47,188 nt of DNA. It comes from Flavobacteriaceae bacterium (GTDB lineage: Bacteria > Bacteroidota > Bacteroidia > Flavobacteriales > Flavobacteriaceae). The DNA is taken from assembly GCA_024635765.1 (NCBI GenBank), contig JAGXIE010000130.1, positions 1-47,188 of the forward strand, given 5' to 3'. Below, in pieces: positions 33,654-43,764 of the stretch; the stretch's first letter is position 1, and every line of letters starts with the position of its first letter. Position numbers and translations under genes: made by a program. The notes under the pieces are model-generated. The model was not told where the DNA came from. It saw only the letters and a list, made by a program, of their open reading frames with translations, and ran no database searches.

Positions 33654-34721
33654 TTATTGATGAGACTCCTGTCTTCGGAGCAGTAAATAGTCAGCCAAAA
33701 CCAACGCGGCCATAGCCTCCACAATCGGTACAGCCCTAGGTACAACGCAAGGATCATGGCGTCCTTTACCTTGCATTTCGACAATATTTCCTTGATTATC
33801 CAGTGTGTTCTGTTTCTGGATGATTGTAGCTACAGGCTTAAAAGCCACTCTAAAATAAATATCCATACCGTTACTGATACCTCCTTGAATACCGCCAGAA
33901 AGGTTTGTTTTTGTAGTGCCATCGTCATTGAAGAGGTCATTATGATCACTTCCTTTCATTTTTGCTCCACAAAATCCACTTCCATATTCAAAACCTTTCA
34001 CGGCATTAATAGACAACATGGCTTTCCCTAATTCGGCATGTAATTTATCGAATACAGGCTCACCTAATCCGACTGGTACGTTTTGAATTACACAAGTGAC
34101 CGTTCCACCAATAGTATCGCCTTCTTTTCTGATGGCCTTTATTTTTTCAATCATCTGATTGGCAATTGTTTCATCTGGACATCTTACATCATTGCTTTCA
34201 ATTTTGGTGAAGTCTAGTTCCTGATACGGTTTTTCTAAAAACAGATCACCCACAGAGGATGTAAATGCATGAATTTTTACATTTTTCAACAATTGTTTAG
34301 CGATAGCACCAGCTACAACTCTGCATGCAGTTTCCCTTGCAGAACTTCTTCCACCGCCACGATAATCACGAACACCATACTTTTTTTCATAGGTAAAATC
34401 GGCATGACTTGGTCTATAAACGTCCTTAATATGAGAATAATCTTTTGATTTTTGATTTGTGTTTTTTATAGTAAATCCGATGGGTGTTCCTGTAGTCTGC
34501 CCTTCAAATATACCAGATAAGAATTCTACAGTGTCGGGCTCTTTACGTTGCGTCACAATCTCCGATTGTCCTGGTTTACGGCGGTTCAATTCTGCTTGGA
34601 TTGCATTCATTTCCAAAATGATTCCTGCAGGACAACCGTCAATAATTCCTCCTATCGATGGTCCGTGGGATTCACCAAATGTGGTTAACGTAAATAATTT
34701 TCCAAACGAATTTCCTGCCAT
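33654..34721 (-). CDS. aroC: Chorismate synthase
   Basis: A 355-residue enzyme for the last common step of the shikimate pathway, 5-enolpyruvylshikimate-3-phosphate to chorismate, needing reduced FMN. Conserved segments are [19 protein letters not shown] (about 14-32), [19 protein letters not shown] (about 122-140), the [14 protein letters not shown] stretch and the C-terminal [28 protein letters not shown]. Length is normal. The first gene of the probable aroC-symporter-sulfurtransferase operon. Confidence 0.97.
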   Translation of the reverse strand: MAGNSFGKLFTLTTFGESHGPSIGGIIDGCPAGIILEMNAIQAELNRRKPGQSEIVTQRKEPDTVEFLSGIFEGQTTGTPIGFTIKNTNQKSKDYSHIKDVYRPSHADFTYEKKYGVRDYRGGGRSSARETACRVVAGAIAKQLLKNVKIHAFTSSVGDLFLEKPYQELDFTKIESNDVRCPDETIANQMIEKIKAIRKEGDTIGGTVTCVIQNVPVGLGEPVFDKLHAELGKAMLSINAVKGFEYGSGFCGAKMKGSDHNDLFNDDGTTKTNLSGGIQGGISNGMDIYFRVAFKPVATIIQKQNTLDNQGNIVEMQGKGRHDPCVVPRAVPIVEAMAALVLADYLLLRRQESHQ

Positions 34722-34911
34722 GTCAAGTATTTTTATGCTAATGTAAAGGTATTATTAGAGAAACAAAAATGAATTATATAAGTACATAAAGGATTTAATG
34801 TGGAGTGTGGTAACAATTACTTAACAAAATACTCACAGTTAAATAATTACTAGGTAAAGTTAGGTTAATCTAAAAGATAGTTCTTTGCAGTAAGAATAGA
34901 TACCTTATCCC

Positions 34912-35751
34912 TTGAAATTAAAACGAAAAGTAGAAGTTGCTGTTATTTCCGATGTGCATCTTGGGACATACGGTTGTCATGCCAAGCAGTTACTGACCTA
35001 TCTCAATAGTATTCAACCAAAGAAACTGATACTCAATGGTGATATTATTGATATTTGGCAATTTAGCAAACGCTACTTTCCAAAATCACATCTTCGTGTT
35101 CTAAAAAAAATACTTGATATGGCCTCTGAAGGTGTAGAAATTATTTACATCACAGGGAATCATGATGAAATGCTACGGAAATTCAGTGGAACTATTATTG
35201 GAAACATTTCTATTGTCGATAAAAAAGTATTAGAGTTAGATGGTAAAAAAGCTTGGTTCTTCCATGGAGATGTTTTTGATGTTTCTATTCAAAATGCAAA
35301 GTGGCTTGCCAAACTAGGTAGTTATGGTTATGATTTACTTATTCTTATGAATCGATTGATCAACTGGTTTTTGATAGGCATTGGACGTGAAAAGTATTCG
35401 CTTTCAAAAAAGATAAAAAACGGTGTCAAAGGCGCAATTAAATATATCAGTGATTTTGAAAATGTAGCTTCCGATTTGGCTATTGAAAACGGTTATGACT
35501 ATGTGATTTGCGGTCATATTCACCAACCAAAAATGTTCATTAAAGAAAATAAGAAAGGAAAAACCATGTATCTCAACTCTGGAGATTGGATAGAAAATTT
35601 TACCGCTTTGGAATACCAATTTAAGCGCTGGAAAATATACAATTACAATTTTGATAAACTTTCACCATTTTTTGCTGATGAAGACATAAAGGATATGGAA
35701 TTAAAGGATTTGATTGCTGCCATTACCATTGTGGATTCTCAAAATAAATGA
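34912..35751 (+). CDS. LpxH-like UDP-2,3-diacylglucosamine diphosphatase (calcineurin-type metallophosphoesterase)
   Basis: A 279-residue phosphoesterase with the complete dimetal set: ISDVHLGTYG (D-x-H), NGDIIDIWQF (GD), ITGNHDEM (GNHD), FFHGDVFD and VICGHIHQPK (GHxH). In Bacteroidota this form is annotated as the lipid A pathway hydrolase that produces 2,3-diacylglucosamine-1-phosphate, on the inner face of the inner membrane; substrate is by family resemblance. The start is TTG at 34912, just before the conserved MKLKRKVEVAVISDVHLG. The 190-bp divergent gap to aroC holds no clear promoter match. Confidence 0.88.
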   Translation: MKLKRKVEVAVISDVHLGTYGCHAKQLLTYLNSIQPKKLILNGDIIDIWQFSKRYFPKSHLRVLKKILDMASEGVEIIYITGNHDEMLRKFSGTIIGNISIVDKKVLELDGKKAWFFHGDVFDVSIQNAKWLAKLGSYGYDLLILMNRLINWFLIGIGREKYSLSKKIKNGVKGAIKYISDFENVASDLAIENGYDYVICGHIHQPKMFIKENKKGKTMYLNSGDWIENFTALEYQFKRWKIYNYNFDKLSPFFADEDIKDMELKDLIAAITIVDSQNK

Positions 35752-35826
35752 TATTCAGTCCTTATGAATAAATTTGGTTCTAATTCCCAAATTGTAATGT
35801 GATTCCTTGAAATTATCGAATTAAAA

Positions 35827-38757
35827 TCAAATCAAAGCTTTTCTCAAAATTGATATCGGATGCAACACTTCTCTATTTGTTCCATCTTTGATTTGATGTC
35901 GACAGCTCGTTCCATTTGCACTAATAATGACGTCGTCAGAAGCGTTTCTAATCACAGGAAACAAAGTTTGCTCACCTATTTGCATACTGACTTCATAATG
36001 TTCTTTTTCGTAACCAAAACTTCCAGCCATTCCACAGCAACCGCTTGGTATAATTGTAATTTTATAATTTTTGGGTAAATTTAAAACATCGAAACTTGAT
36101 GACTGGTTTCGAAGTGCCTTTTGATGACAATGACCATGAAACTTAATCGTTTTTGATTCTTCAGTAAATTGAGATGATTTGATATTTCCCAGTTTAATTT
36201 CCTGCTGTATGAATTCCTCAATTAAAAAAGTATTTGCCGAAATGCGAATAGCTGATTCTTTATCATCAGCTAATTTTAAATATTCATCTGTAAAGGTTAG
36301 TATTGCTGAAGGCTCAATTCCAATTAAAGGAGTTTCGGGAGAAACCTTATCCTTAAAAGCTGTCACATTTTTATTGGCCAACTCTTTCGCCTGTTTCAGT
36401 AATCCTTTGGAGAGATAAGATCTGCCTGATTCGCAATTATCAATGATTTCAACAAAATAATTTAGTGCCCTTAAAAGCTCGATTGTATCAATACCAATTT
36501 GAGTATCTAAATTATTTGTAAACTCATCATTGAAGAGTAAAACGCGTTTTATATAATTATCTCCCTCGTGAGAACCCTTATTTGAATTATAATAGTTGCT
36601 TAAATTTATTTTTGAAATCAGGGGCAAACTTCTTTCTTTAGCTATTCCTAATGAGAATTTTATTATAGAAGAAGTAAAACTATTTTTAAAAAGAAAGTTA
36701 GTCAGTCTTGGCAACCGACCTCCTAAGCTATTAAACCGATTGTTATAAGCGAATAATTTCGTTCTTAAGCTAACACCATTGGCTTTTTGATATTGATACT
36801 GAAACTCTGCCTTTAAACTCGCAACATCAACACTACTTGGACATTCGGTAGCACAAGCCTTACAGCTCAAACACAAATCAAATACTTCCTTCAATTCTTT
36901 ATAGTCGAATTTATTAGGTTTATTTGAGTTGGTCAAAAATTCACGAAGTGCATTAGCTCTTGCGCGAGTGGTATCTTTCTCGTTTCGGGTAGCTCTGTAG
37001 CTTGGGCACATAGTTCCACCAAACTCCGGTAGTTTTCGGCAATCGCCAGATCCATTACATTTTTCGGCTTCACGAAGTATTCCCAACGATGATGAAAAAT
37101 CTAAAATGGTTTCTATTTCTGGTTCAACTCTATCAGGTTGATATCGCAAATTTTCATCCATTGGTAAAGCATTTACGATTTTTCCAGGATTAAATATAGA
37201 ATCGGGATCAAAAGTGGCTTTAATACGTTTCAAAATTTGATAGTTTTCATCACCAATCATCAATGGAATAAATTCGGCACGCACAATGCCATCGCCATGC
37301 TCTCCGCTCATGGAGCCTTTATATTTCTTCACTAAATGTGCAACATCTGTGGTAATTTTACGAAAATCAGTAATCCCTTGTCTCGTCTTTAAATTTAGAA
37401 TTGGTCGTAAATGTAATTCTCCAGCACCAGCGTGTGCATAATAAATTGCATTTTGCCCATGAGATTTCATAAGTTGCGCGAACTCACTGATATAATCGGC
37501 CAAATCTGGTAAAGCGACTGCAGTATCCTCGATACAAGCTGCCGATTTATTGTCACCAATCATATTTCCCAGCAATCCTAAACCAGCTTTCCGGAGTTCA
37601 ATGGCTTTATCAATATCTTCTCCTATTAACAATGGAAACGCATAACTTAATTTCGAATTCTGAATATCTGCAATAAGTTTTGTGGTTAATTCTTTGACTT
37701 CCTGAAAGCTTTTTGCACGCACTTCACACATCAAAATGGCTTTTGGATCGTCGATAATGAATTTTCTGTTTTCAAATTGTGCCTTGTTTTGTATGGTACA
37801 ATCCAAAATAGTTTTATCCATCATTTCACATGTGTAGAGATTGTGTTTCATGACCAATTCGACGCTCTTAAGACATTGCTCTATGCTTTCGAAATGTGCT
37901 GCAACCATCATGGATTCAGCAGGTGGCAATTCATCAAGTTGAAGTGTTATTTGAGTTGTAAATGCCAGTGTCCCTTCACTGCCTGAAAGCAATTTACACA
38001 TGTTAAATGGTTCTGAATTACCAGAAAAAACATCTGATTTTAATATTTCATCAATTGCATATCCAGTATTCCGACGATGTATTTCAGGCTTTGGAAAGTT
38101 TTTTTTTACCTGATTTTGAACCACTTCTGATTTTAATTCATTAAAAAGCGATTTATAAATATGGCCTTCTAATGTTTTTAGTTTTGTTTTTTCATTAAAG
38201 GCTTCCGACGAAATAGGTTTAAACACAACTTCACTCCCATCACTTAAAATTGTTTGTAGTTCTAAAACTTTGTCTCTAGTTACACCGTACTGTATGGATG
38301 TTGTTCCGGAAGAATTATTGCCCACCATTCCTCCAATCATGCAACGATTTGATGTCGAAGTATTAGGCCCAAAAAATAAACCGAATGGTTTTAAGTAATT
38401 GTTCAATTGGTCACGAACGACTCCGGGCTGGACCGTAACGGTTTTTTCTTTCTCATTAATGTCAATGATTTTAGTGAAATACTTTGACACATCGACCACA
38501 ATGCCATCACCAACACATTGCCCTGCCAAAGAAGTGCCCGCCGTCCTTGGAATTAAAGACGTGTTGTGTGCTTTAGAATATTCAATTAAATACTTAATAT
38601 CTTGTTTGTCCTTTGGATATGCAACAGCAATTGGTAATTTTCTATAAACAGAAGCATCAGTTGCATAAATTGACTTGATTAAGTCATCAAAAAGCAACTC
38701 GCCTTTAAGTTTTAAATTAAGTTGTGATAAAAAAGAGTTACTTTTTAAAGCATTCAA
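35827..38757 (-). CDS. Large FAD-binding / Fe-S oxidoreductase (YdiJ / D-2-hydroxyacid dehydrogenase type)
   Basis: A 976-residue single-chain enzyme. The N-terminus is an FAD-binding type-4 domain (SLIPRTAGTSLAGQCVGDGIVVDVSKYF, about 52-80; GMVGNNSSGTTSIQYG, about 145), then the FAD-oxidase C-terminal domain ending SGEHGDGIVRAEF. Two Fe-S sites follow: CNGSGDCRKLPEFGGTMCPS (about 575) and CLSCKACATECPSSVD (about 635). The final part is a CCG-type cysteine domain (HGHCHQKAL, PSGCCGMAGSFG). The order equals E. coli YdiJ, a D-2-hydroxyglutarate or D-lactate oxidising enzyme; the actual hydroxyacid here is not shown. Confidence 0.92.
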   Translation of the reverse strand: MNALKSNSFLSQLNLKLKGELLFDDLIKSIYATDASVYRKLPIAVAYPKDKQDIKYLIEYSKAHNTSLIPRTAGTSLAGQCVGDGIVVDVSKYFTKIIDINEKEKTVTVQPGVVRDQLNNYLKPFGLFFGPNTSTSNRCMIGGMVGNNSSGTTSIQYGVTRDKVLELQTILSDGSEVVFKPISSEAFNEKTKLKTLEGHIYKSLFNELKSEVVQNQVKKNFPKPEIHRRNTGYAIDEILKSDVFSGNSEPFNMCKLLSGSEGTLAFTTQITLQLDELPPAESMMVAAHFESIEQCLKSVELVMKHNLYTCEMMDKTILDCTIQNKAQFENRKFIIDDPKAILMCEVRAKSFQEVKELTTKLIADIQNSKLSYAFPLLIGEDIDKAIELRKAGLGLLGNMIGDNKSAACIEDTAVALPDLADYISEFAQLMKSHGQNAIYYAHAGAGELHLRPILNLKTRQGITDFRKITTDVAHLVKKYKGSMSGEHGDGIVRAEFIPLMIGDENYQILKRIKATFDPDSIFNPGKIVNALPMDENLRYQPDRVEPEIETILDFSSSLGILREAEKCNGSGDCRKLPEFGGTMCPSYRATRNEKDTTRARANALREFLTNSNKPNKFDYKELKEVFDLCLSCKACATECPSSVDVASLKAEFQYQYQKANGVSLRTKLFAYNNRFNSLGGRLPRLTNFLFKNSFTSSIIKFSLGIAKERSLPLISKINLSNYYNSNKGSHEGDNYIKRVLLFNDEFTNNLDTQIGIDTIELLRALNYFVEIIDNCESGRSYLSKGLLKQAKELANKNVTAFKDKVSPETPLIGIEPSAILTFTDEYLKLADDKESAIRISANTFLIEEFIQQEIKLGNIKSSQFTEESKTIKFHGHCHQKALRNQSSSFDVLNLPKNYKITIIPSGCCGMAGSFGYEKEHYEVSMQIGEQTLFPVIRNASDDVIISANGTSCRHQIKDGTNREVLHPISILRKALI

Positions 38758-38866
38758 GTTAACAAGATTGTTTTAGGAGTTTTAATTTCGTTCTAAATTT
38801 AAATCTTATTAATCAATTTTAATAGAAGTTTATCGTTATATTTAAAATAGAGTGAAGGTTAAATCG

Positions 38867-38874
38867 TATTTTTG
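38867..38874 (+). promoter_or_regulatory. Candidate -7 element (TATTTTTG) of the outer-membrane protein gene
   Basis: Exact TAnnTTTG, 23 bp before the ATG, giving a short leader. No TTG at -33 spacing is visible. Confidence 0.5.
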
Positions 38875-38897
38875 TAAAACTTAAAAACTCAAATATT

Positions 38898-39404
38898 ATG
38901 AAAAAAATAATTTTATTAGCAATTTCCTTTCTAGGATTCACTGCCATTATGAATGCTCAAATTATTGCTGACAATGCCATTGGACTTCGATTAGGTGACA
39001 GTGATGGGTTTGGCGCGGAAGTATCTTATCAAAGAGCTGTCGGAAGTGACAATAATCGATTGGAATTTGATTTAGGAATTCGGAACGGAAAAAACTATGA
39101 TGGTTTTAAACTGGCTGGACTGTATCATTGGGTATGGAACATCGATGGTGGATTTAATTGGTATGCAGGGCCTGGTGCTGGAGTCGCTTCTTACAGTTAT
39201 GATTATCGAGATAACAATGGAAACAGATTTGATGACGACTACACGTTCGTCTTTTTAGCTGGTAACATAGGAATCGAATACAATTTTGACATTCCGTTGA
39301 TGGTATCGTTAGATTTTAGGCCTGAATTTGGTTTAGGAGATAGTGATTTCCGTGATGATAATCTAGATTTTGATATTGGAATCGGTATTAGATATCAATT
39401 CTAA
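38898..39404 (+). CDS. Small outer-membrane beta-barrel protein
   Basis: A 168-residue protein with signal peptide MKKIILLAISFLGFTAIMNAQ, followed by alternating polar/hydrophobic strands rich in Gly, Asp and aromatic residues (GLRLGDSDGFGAEVSYQRAV, GGFNWYAGPGAGVASYSY) and ending in a C-terminal phenylalanine (GIRYQF), the usual Bam recognition end. The predicted fold is a barrel of about eight strands. No specific function is known. It stands alone, with its own -7 element and terminator. Confidence 0.85.
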   Translation: MKKIILLAISFLGFTAIMNAQIIADNAIGLRLGDSDGFGAEVSYQRAVGSDNNRLEFDLGIRNGKNYDGFKLAGLYHWVWNIDGGFNWYAGPGAGVASYSYDYRDNNGNRFDDDYTFVFLAGNIGIEYNFDIPLMVSLDFRPEFGLGDSDFRDDNLDFDIGIGIRYQF

Positions 39405-39426
39405 TTATATAAAAAATACATGACTG

Positions 39427-39452
39427 AAACCATCTTAAATGGTGGTTTTTTT
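39427..39452 (+). terminator. Rho-independent terminator of the outer-membrane protein gene
   Basis: AAACCATC (39427-39434) pairs with GGTGGTTT (39441-39448; one G-U pair) around a 6-nt loop, followed by T-run, 22 bp after the stop. Confidence 0.75.
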
Positions 39453-39570
39453 ATGAGCCTTACTTGGCCATGAGTCTTCATTCGGTTGACTTATAGCTTT
39501 AATTTAATTTCGGATGTTCTAACTTTAATAAGCACATAGCATTATTATAGAACGACCAATAAAGAAATCA

Positions 39571-40710
39571 TTATTTCACTAATAAACAATTGTTCAAAGT
39601 TCGCTGGTAGATCGCCTCATATTGCGGTACGACATTATGAATGTCGAATTTTTTAGATTCTAGTTGAGCATTCTTTTTGAATTGTGATAATCTTTCGGGA
39701 TCACTCAAAATGTAAATAGCATTTTTAGACATGTCTTCAATATCATTTACATTACTTAAATAACCAGAGACACCTTCAATATTCACCTCTGGTATTCCAC
39801 CAGTATTACTTGAAATAATAGGAACACCAGAAGCCATGGCTTCTAATGCAGCCAGTCCAAAACTCTCTGTGACTGAAGGTAATAAGAACAGATCACTAAA
39901 ACATAATATCTTGTCAATCTCATTGCTGTTTCCAAAAAATACAACTTTATCGGTTATACCCAGTTTTCTGCAAAGTCTCTCTGCACCTTCCTTTTCTGGG
40001 CCTTCACCGACCATCATAAGTTTTGCTGGTAACTGTTTTTGAATGTTATAAAACACATTGATCACATCTGGTATTTGTTTTACTTTTCGAAAATTACTGA
40101 TGTGTGTTATGATTTTTTCATTTTCATTGGCCATAAAATTTCTGTGGCAATCTGTAAAGTGTGTTTTGTGTCTACTGAAGTCAATAAAGTTAGGCACAAC
40201 TTCAATTTCATTTTTAATATCAAATAGTCTTATAGTGTCTTCTTTTAGACTTTGAGAAACTGAAGTCACGGCATCAGATTTGTTGATACTGAATGTTACG
40301 GCAGGTTTGTAAAAGGGATGACTTCCTACAAGTGTAATGTCTGTTCCATGCAACGTTGTAACTATCGGAATGTAAACACCGTCCTCTTGCAGCATTTTTT
40401 TAGCCATGTAAGCGGCGTATGCATGAGGAATAGCGTAGTGCACATGTAAGATCTCAATCCCATGTAATTTGACCATATCGACCAATTTACTGGATAAAGC
40501 AAGTTCATAGGGTTGATAAAGGAAAAGAGGATATTCAGGAACGTTAACTTCGTGATAATGAACATTGTTTCCTAACAAGTCCAGACGAACCGGCTGACTA
40601 TAAGTTATAAAATGAATCTCATGACCACGTTTAGATAATGCTAATCCTAATTCTGTAGCTACTACGCCACTTCCACCAAATGTTGGGTAACAAACTATTC
40701 CTATTTTCAT
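39571..40710 (-). CDS. bshA: N-acetyl-alpha-D-glucosaminyl L-malate synthase, bacillithiol pathway
   Basis: A 379-residue GT4-fold glycosyltransferase. The start MKIGIVCYPTFGGSGVVATELGLALSKRGHEIHFITY is characteristic of BshA; HVHYAIPHAYAAY and the donor-binding LPSVTESFGLAALEAMASGVPIISSNTGGIPEV (about 275-308) complete it. It joins GlcNAc from UDP-GlcNAc to L-malate, the first step to bacillithiol, the low-molecular-weight thiol of Bacteroidota and Firmicutes. bshB and bshC are not in the window. It lies 17 bp after the GH3/beta-lactamase fusion, probably cotranscribed. Confidence 0.95.
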   Translation of the reverse strand: MKIGIVCYPTFGGSGVVATELGLALSKRGHEIHFITYSQPVRLDLLGNNVHYHEVNVPEYPLFLYQPYELALSSKLVDMVKLHGIEILHVHYAIPHAYAAYMAKKMLQEDGVYIPIVTTLHGTDITLVGSHPFYKPAVTFSINKSDAVTSVSQSLKEDTIRLFDIKNEIEVVPNFIDFSRHKTHFTDCHRNFMANENEKIITHISNFRKVKQIPDVINVFYNIQKQLPAKLMMVGEGPEKEGAERLCRKLGITDKVVFFGNSNEIDKILCFSDLFLLPSVTESFGLAALEAMASGVPIISSNTGGIPEVNIEGVSGYLSNVNDIEDMSKNAIYILSDPERLSQFKKNAQLESKKFDIHNVVPQYEAIYQRTLNNCLLVK

Positions 40711-40727
40711 TTTTGAATACTTATATT

Positions 40728-43643
40728 TTAATCAATAATTGCTTCATAGATAAGTCTCTGTATCTCTGTTCTAATACCTTGTTTCAGCAAAACATTATTG
40801 TTGGCATTAGGATAGGTTCTGTTAGACAAGAACACATAAACTATTTCTTCATCAGGATCGGCCCAAGCATAAGTACCTGTAAAGCCAGAATGTCCAAAAC
40901 TCGTCAATGAAACGCAACCGCAAGTTGGACCTTCCTTACCTAATTGTGGTTTATCAAATCCAATACCCCGTCTATTTCCTTTACTACAAAAATAACAAGT
41001 ATTGAACTTTTCTAAAGTCTCTGGTTTTAAATAACGCTTTCCACCATAAAATCCTTTTTGGAGATACATCTGCATTATTTTTGCGACATCATTAGCATTA
41101 CTAAAAATCCCTGCATGACCGCCAATCCCGTTTTCCATCGCAGCTCCCATATCATGGACATAGCCCTGTATTTTTTGATTACGGTAGTAATCATCCAATT
41201 CTGATGGTACTATATTTTCGTTACTGAATTTTGGTGACGGATTATAGGTTGTATAGTTTGCACCCAACGACTGATAAAATCGATCCTGCACTAGTTCATC
41301 CAACGGTTTGTCATAATACCCTTCGATATATTTCTTCAAAATATAATAAGGAAAATCACTATATCGATACTGGAGACTTGGTAATAAATTACTATCCATT
41401 ATTATTTTCTGAATTGTATCTGGATAATCATATCTTAAGTAAATTTCTTCTGCAACTTTGATGCTGTACATTGGACTATATTTTCTTCTATAGTACTTTG
41501 CACTTGGCTTTTTTAAAGAATCGAGTGTTTTTGCATAAAATGGTTCCCAAGGACGTAATCGAGCATAATGTGATAACATTTCCTTAAGTGTAATATTTTT
41601 TTTATTAGAGTTCGCGTACTCAGGAATCAATTTAGACAATTTTGTATCAAGCGTAACAACGTTCTTTTCTTCAAGTTCCATCAATAAAGGAAGCGTTCCT
41701 AATATTTTTGTTAAGGATGCAACATCATAGATATCGTCTGGTTTTACAGGTTCTTTATCTTCATATGTGTGTTTTCCGAATGATTTATTGTAAATCACCT
41801 TCCCCTTTCTTGCGACGAGCAATTGTAAACCTGGAGCCGCTCTTAATTTAATAGTCAAAAGAGCCATGGAATCTAATTTCTTCAATTTTTCTGAACTCAT
41901 GCCAACACTTTCAGGTAAACCGTAACTTAATGATTGAATGGCATTATATGTTACACCATCATAGACCTTAAAGTTTTCTCCAGTAGAAACAGGTAAATGA
42001 CCTTTTGCTGCAATTGCTCCAAAGATTAATTGGGCAGATTTGCGTTGGGCAATCTCATTATTTTGATAGCTCATTACGATTCCTTCAATATTTTCAATAC
42101 TTCTTAAGTCATTAAGCGCATATGGTCTTGCAAAGACATCCAGTATGACCGTATTGGTTCTGGCAATTTCGTACAGCCAAACCAATTCTTGATCGCTAAA
42201 CTTATAGTCTTTCCATGGGCTTGCGTTAGATTTGTGCAAACCAATTATGACTGTGTTGTAGTTTTGAAGTTTGGAGATTAGTTCATCTAATTTTTCTGCT
42301 TTTATTTCGTGGACCTTGGTGTATTTTTTCAATTCGTCCAAAAACGCTGATCCATCATCATCACCAAATTTAACATAAGCAATCTTTTTAGTTTCTAAAT
42401 GTCTCAAAGGAAGAATGTCTTTGACGCTTCGAGTTACAGTTATAGCGTTCTCCATTAATTCTTCGTAAAGCAAATTATCTTCAAGTCTGTTCAATTCCTT
42501 TACTAAATTGGTGATACCGATAGGGTTATATTTGTTAAGGCCTACTTTGTATTTCGCCATTAAAATCTTTTTAACAGAATGTGCTAAACGCTCTTCGGTA
42601 ATTTCTTTGTTGTTATAGGCTTCTATGAGTTTGGATCTACCCTTTTCAACATCTTCAGACATCAAAAGGACGTCATTACCAGCCAAAAACGCGGCCAAAT
42701 CTACATCTGCTGAATCACTAAAATTCGAGACACCTTTCATGCCCAAGGCATCCGTAAATATTAAACCCTTAAATTGAAGTCTTTCTTTTAAGATCCCGTT
42801 AATTATCGTTTTTGATAATGAAGAAGGTACCCCATTTATAGGTTCTAAACTTGGCACGTTTAAATGTGCTACCATGACACTAGACAAACCTTCTTTAATC
42901 AATCGTCTGTATGGATACAGTTCGATAGAATCAATTCGTCTTTCATTAAAATTAATAGTTGGTAATGACTTATGTGAGTCACTGTCTGTATCGCCATGAC
43001 CAGGAAAATGCTTTGCACTTGCCAAGACACCAGCATCTTGCATGCCTTTCATAAACGCCGAAGCCTTATTTGTGACGTTGTCTCTATCTTCTCCAAAAGA
43101 ACGATTACCTATAATTGGATTTTTCGGATTCGTGTTGATATCCACATCTGGCGCAAAATTGAAATGCACTCCTAATCGTTTGCAATGTTCGCCGATATAT
43201 CTTCCTGTCTGCTCAACCAACTTGTCATTCTTTATAGCTCCAAGTGTCATATTCCAAGGGAATGCATATGTAGAATCTAAACGCATACTTAAGCCCCATT
43301 CGGCATCCATTCCTATCAGCAAAGGTAATTTAGAGGCGGCTTGTAACTCATTATTGAGTTTTGCCTGGCTTACAGGATCACCGTTGGTATATATGATTCC
43401 ACCAATATTTTGATTCAGTATAAGATTAACGATTTTATTTTTATCTAATTTTTTTTGATCGGAATACACTTGCACCATAAATAATTGTCCAATTTTTTCC
43501 TGTAGTGTCATTTTATTATAGATGCTGTCCACCCACTTTTGCTGTTTAGCAGCATCTTTAGTGAGCAATGGATTAGAAGCTTCTTGAGAAAAAGAACTCT
43601 GGATAATAACAATTAAAAAAATGAAGGTGCAAATAAAACGCAT
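40728..43643 (-). CDS. GH3 beta-N-acetylglucosaminidase fused to a beta-lactamase-fold serine hydrolase
   Basis: A 971-residue exported protein with signal peptide MRFICTFIFLIVIIQSSFSQ. Residues about 30-370 are GH3 (NagZ-like): GMDAEWGLSMRL, SAKHFPGHGDTDSDSHKSLP, which holds the His/Asp catalytic pair of NagZ enzymes, and FTDALGMKG. The middle region (about 380-570) is a GH3 C-terminal-like domain. The last 390 residues are a serine beta-lactamase/esterase fold with SxxK (DVASLTKILG, S-L-T-K), a YxN-like YSDFPYY and C-terminal GHSGFTGTYAW. The combination points to periplasmic peptidoglycan or muropeptide processing. It is conserved upstream of bshA in related genomes as far as I recall. Confidence 0.93.
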   Translation of the reverse strand: MRFICTFIFLIVIIQSSFSQEASNPLLTKDAAKQQKWVDSIYNKMTLQEKIGQLFMVQVYSDQKKLDKNKIVNLILNQNIGGIIYTNGDPVSQAKLNNELQAASKLPLLIGMDAEWGLSMRLDSTYAFPWNMTLGAIKNDKLVEQTGRYIGEHCKRLGVHFNFAPDVDINTNPKNPIIGNRSFGEDRDNVTNKASAFMKGMQDAGVLASAKHFPGHGDTDSDSHKSLPTINFNERRIDSIELYPYRRLIKEGLSSVMVAHLNVPSLEPINGVPSSLSKTIINGILKERLQFKGLIFTDALGMKGVSNFSDSADVDLAAFLAGNDVLLMSEDVEKGRSKLIEAYNNKEITEERLAHSVKKILMAKYKVGLNKYNPIGITNLVKELNRLEDNLLYEELMENAITVTRSVKDILPLRHLETKKIAYVKFGDDDGSAFLDELKKYTKVHEIKAEKLDELISKLQNYNTVIIGLHKSNASPWKDYKFSDQELVWLYEIARTNTVILDVFARPYALNDLRSIENIEGIVMSYQNNEIAQRKSAQLIFGAIAAKGHLPVSTGENFKVYDGVTYNAIQSLSYGLPESVGMSSEKLKKLDSMALLTIKLRAAPGLQLLVARKGKVIYNKSFGKHTYEDKEPVKPDDIYDVASLTKILGTLPLLMELEEKNVVTLDTKLSKLIPEYANSNKKNITLKEMLSHYARLRPWEPFYAKTLDSLKKPSAKYYRRKYSPMYSIKVAEEIYLRYDYPDTIQKIIMDSNLLPSLQYRYSDFPYYILKKYIEGYYDKPLDELVQDRFYQSLGANYTTYNPSPKFSNENIVPSELDDYYRNQKIQGYVHDMGAAMENGIGGHAGIFSNANDVAKIMQMYLQKGFYGGKRYLKPETLEKFNTCYFCSKGNRRGIGFDKPQLGKEGPTCGCVSLTSFGHSGFTGTYAWADPDEEIVYVFLSNRTYPNANNNVLLKQGIRTEIQRLIYEAIID

Positions 43644-43738
43644 ATATATTTTGGGCTATAATACTAGAATTGATGATCATTAAAAACTATGCCAAAATAC
43701 TATATTTGAAAGGAAGACAATAGAACTTTAAGATAGTT

Positions 43739-43762
43739 TTATTAAGAAGGTTATTAAGAAGG
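43739..43762. repeat. Perfect 12-bp tandem duplication after the DUF3570 gene
   Basis: TTATTAAGAAGG occurs twice in direct succession, ending 2 bp before the DUF3570 stop codon region on plus coordinates. It may be a slipped-strand duplication; it does not form a terminator. Confidence 0.7.
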
Positions 43763-43764
43763 CT

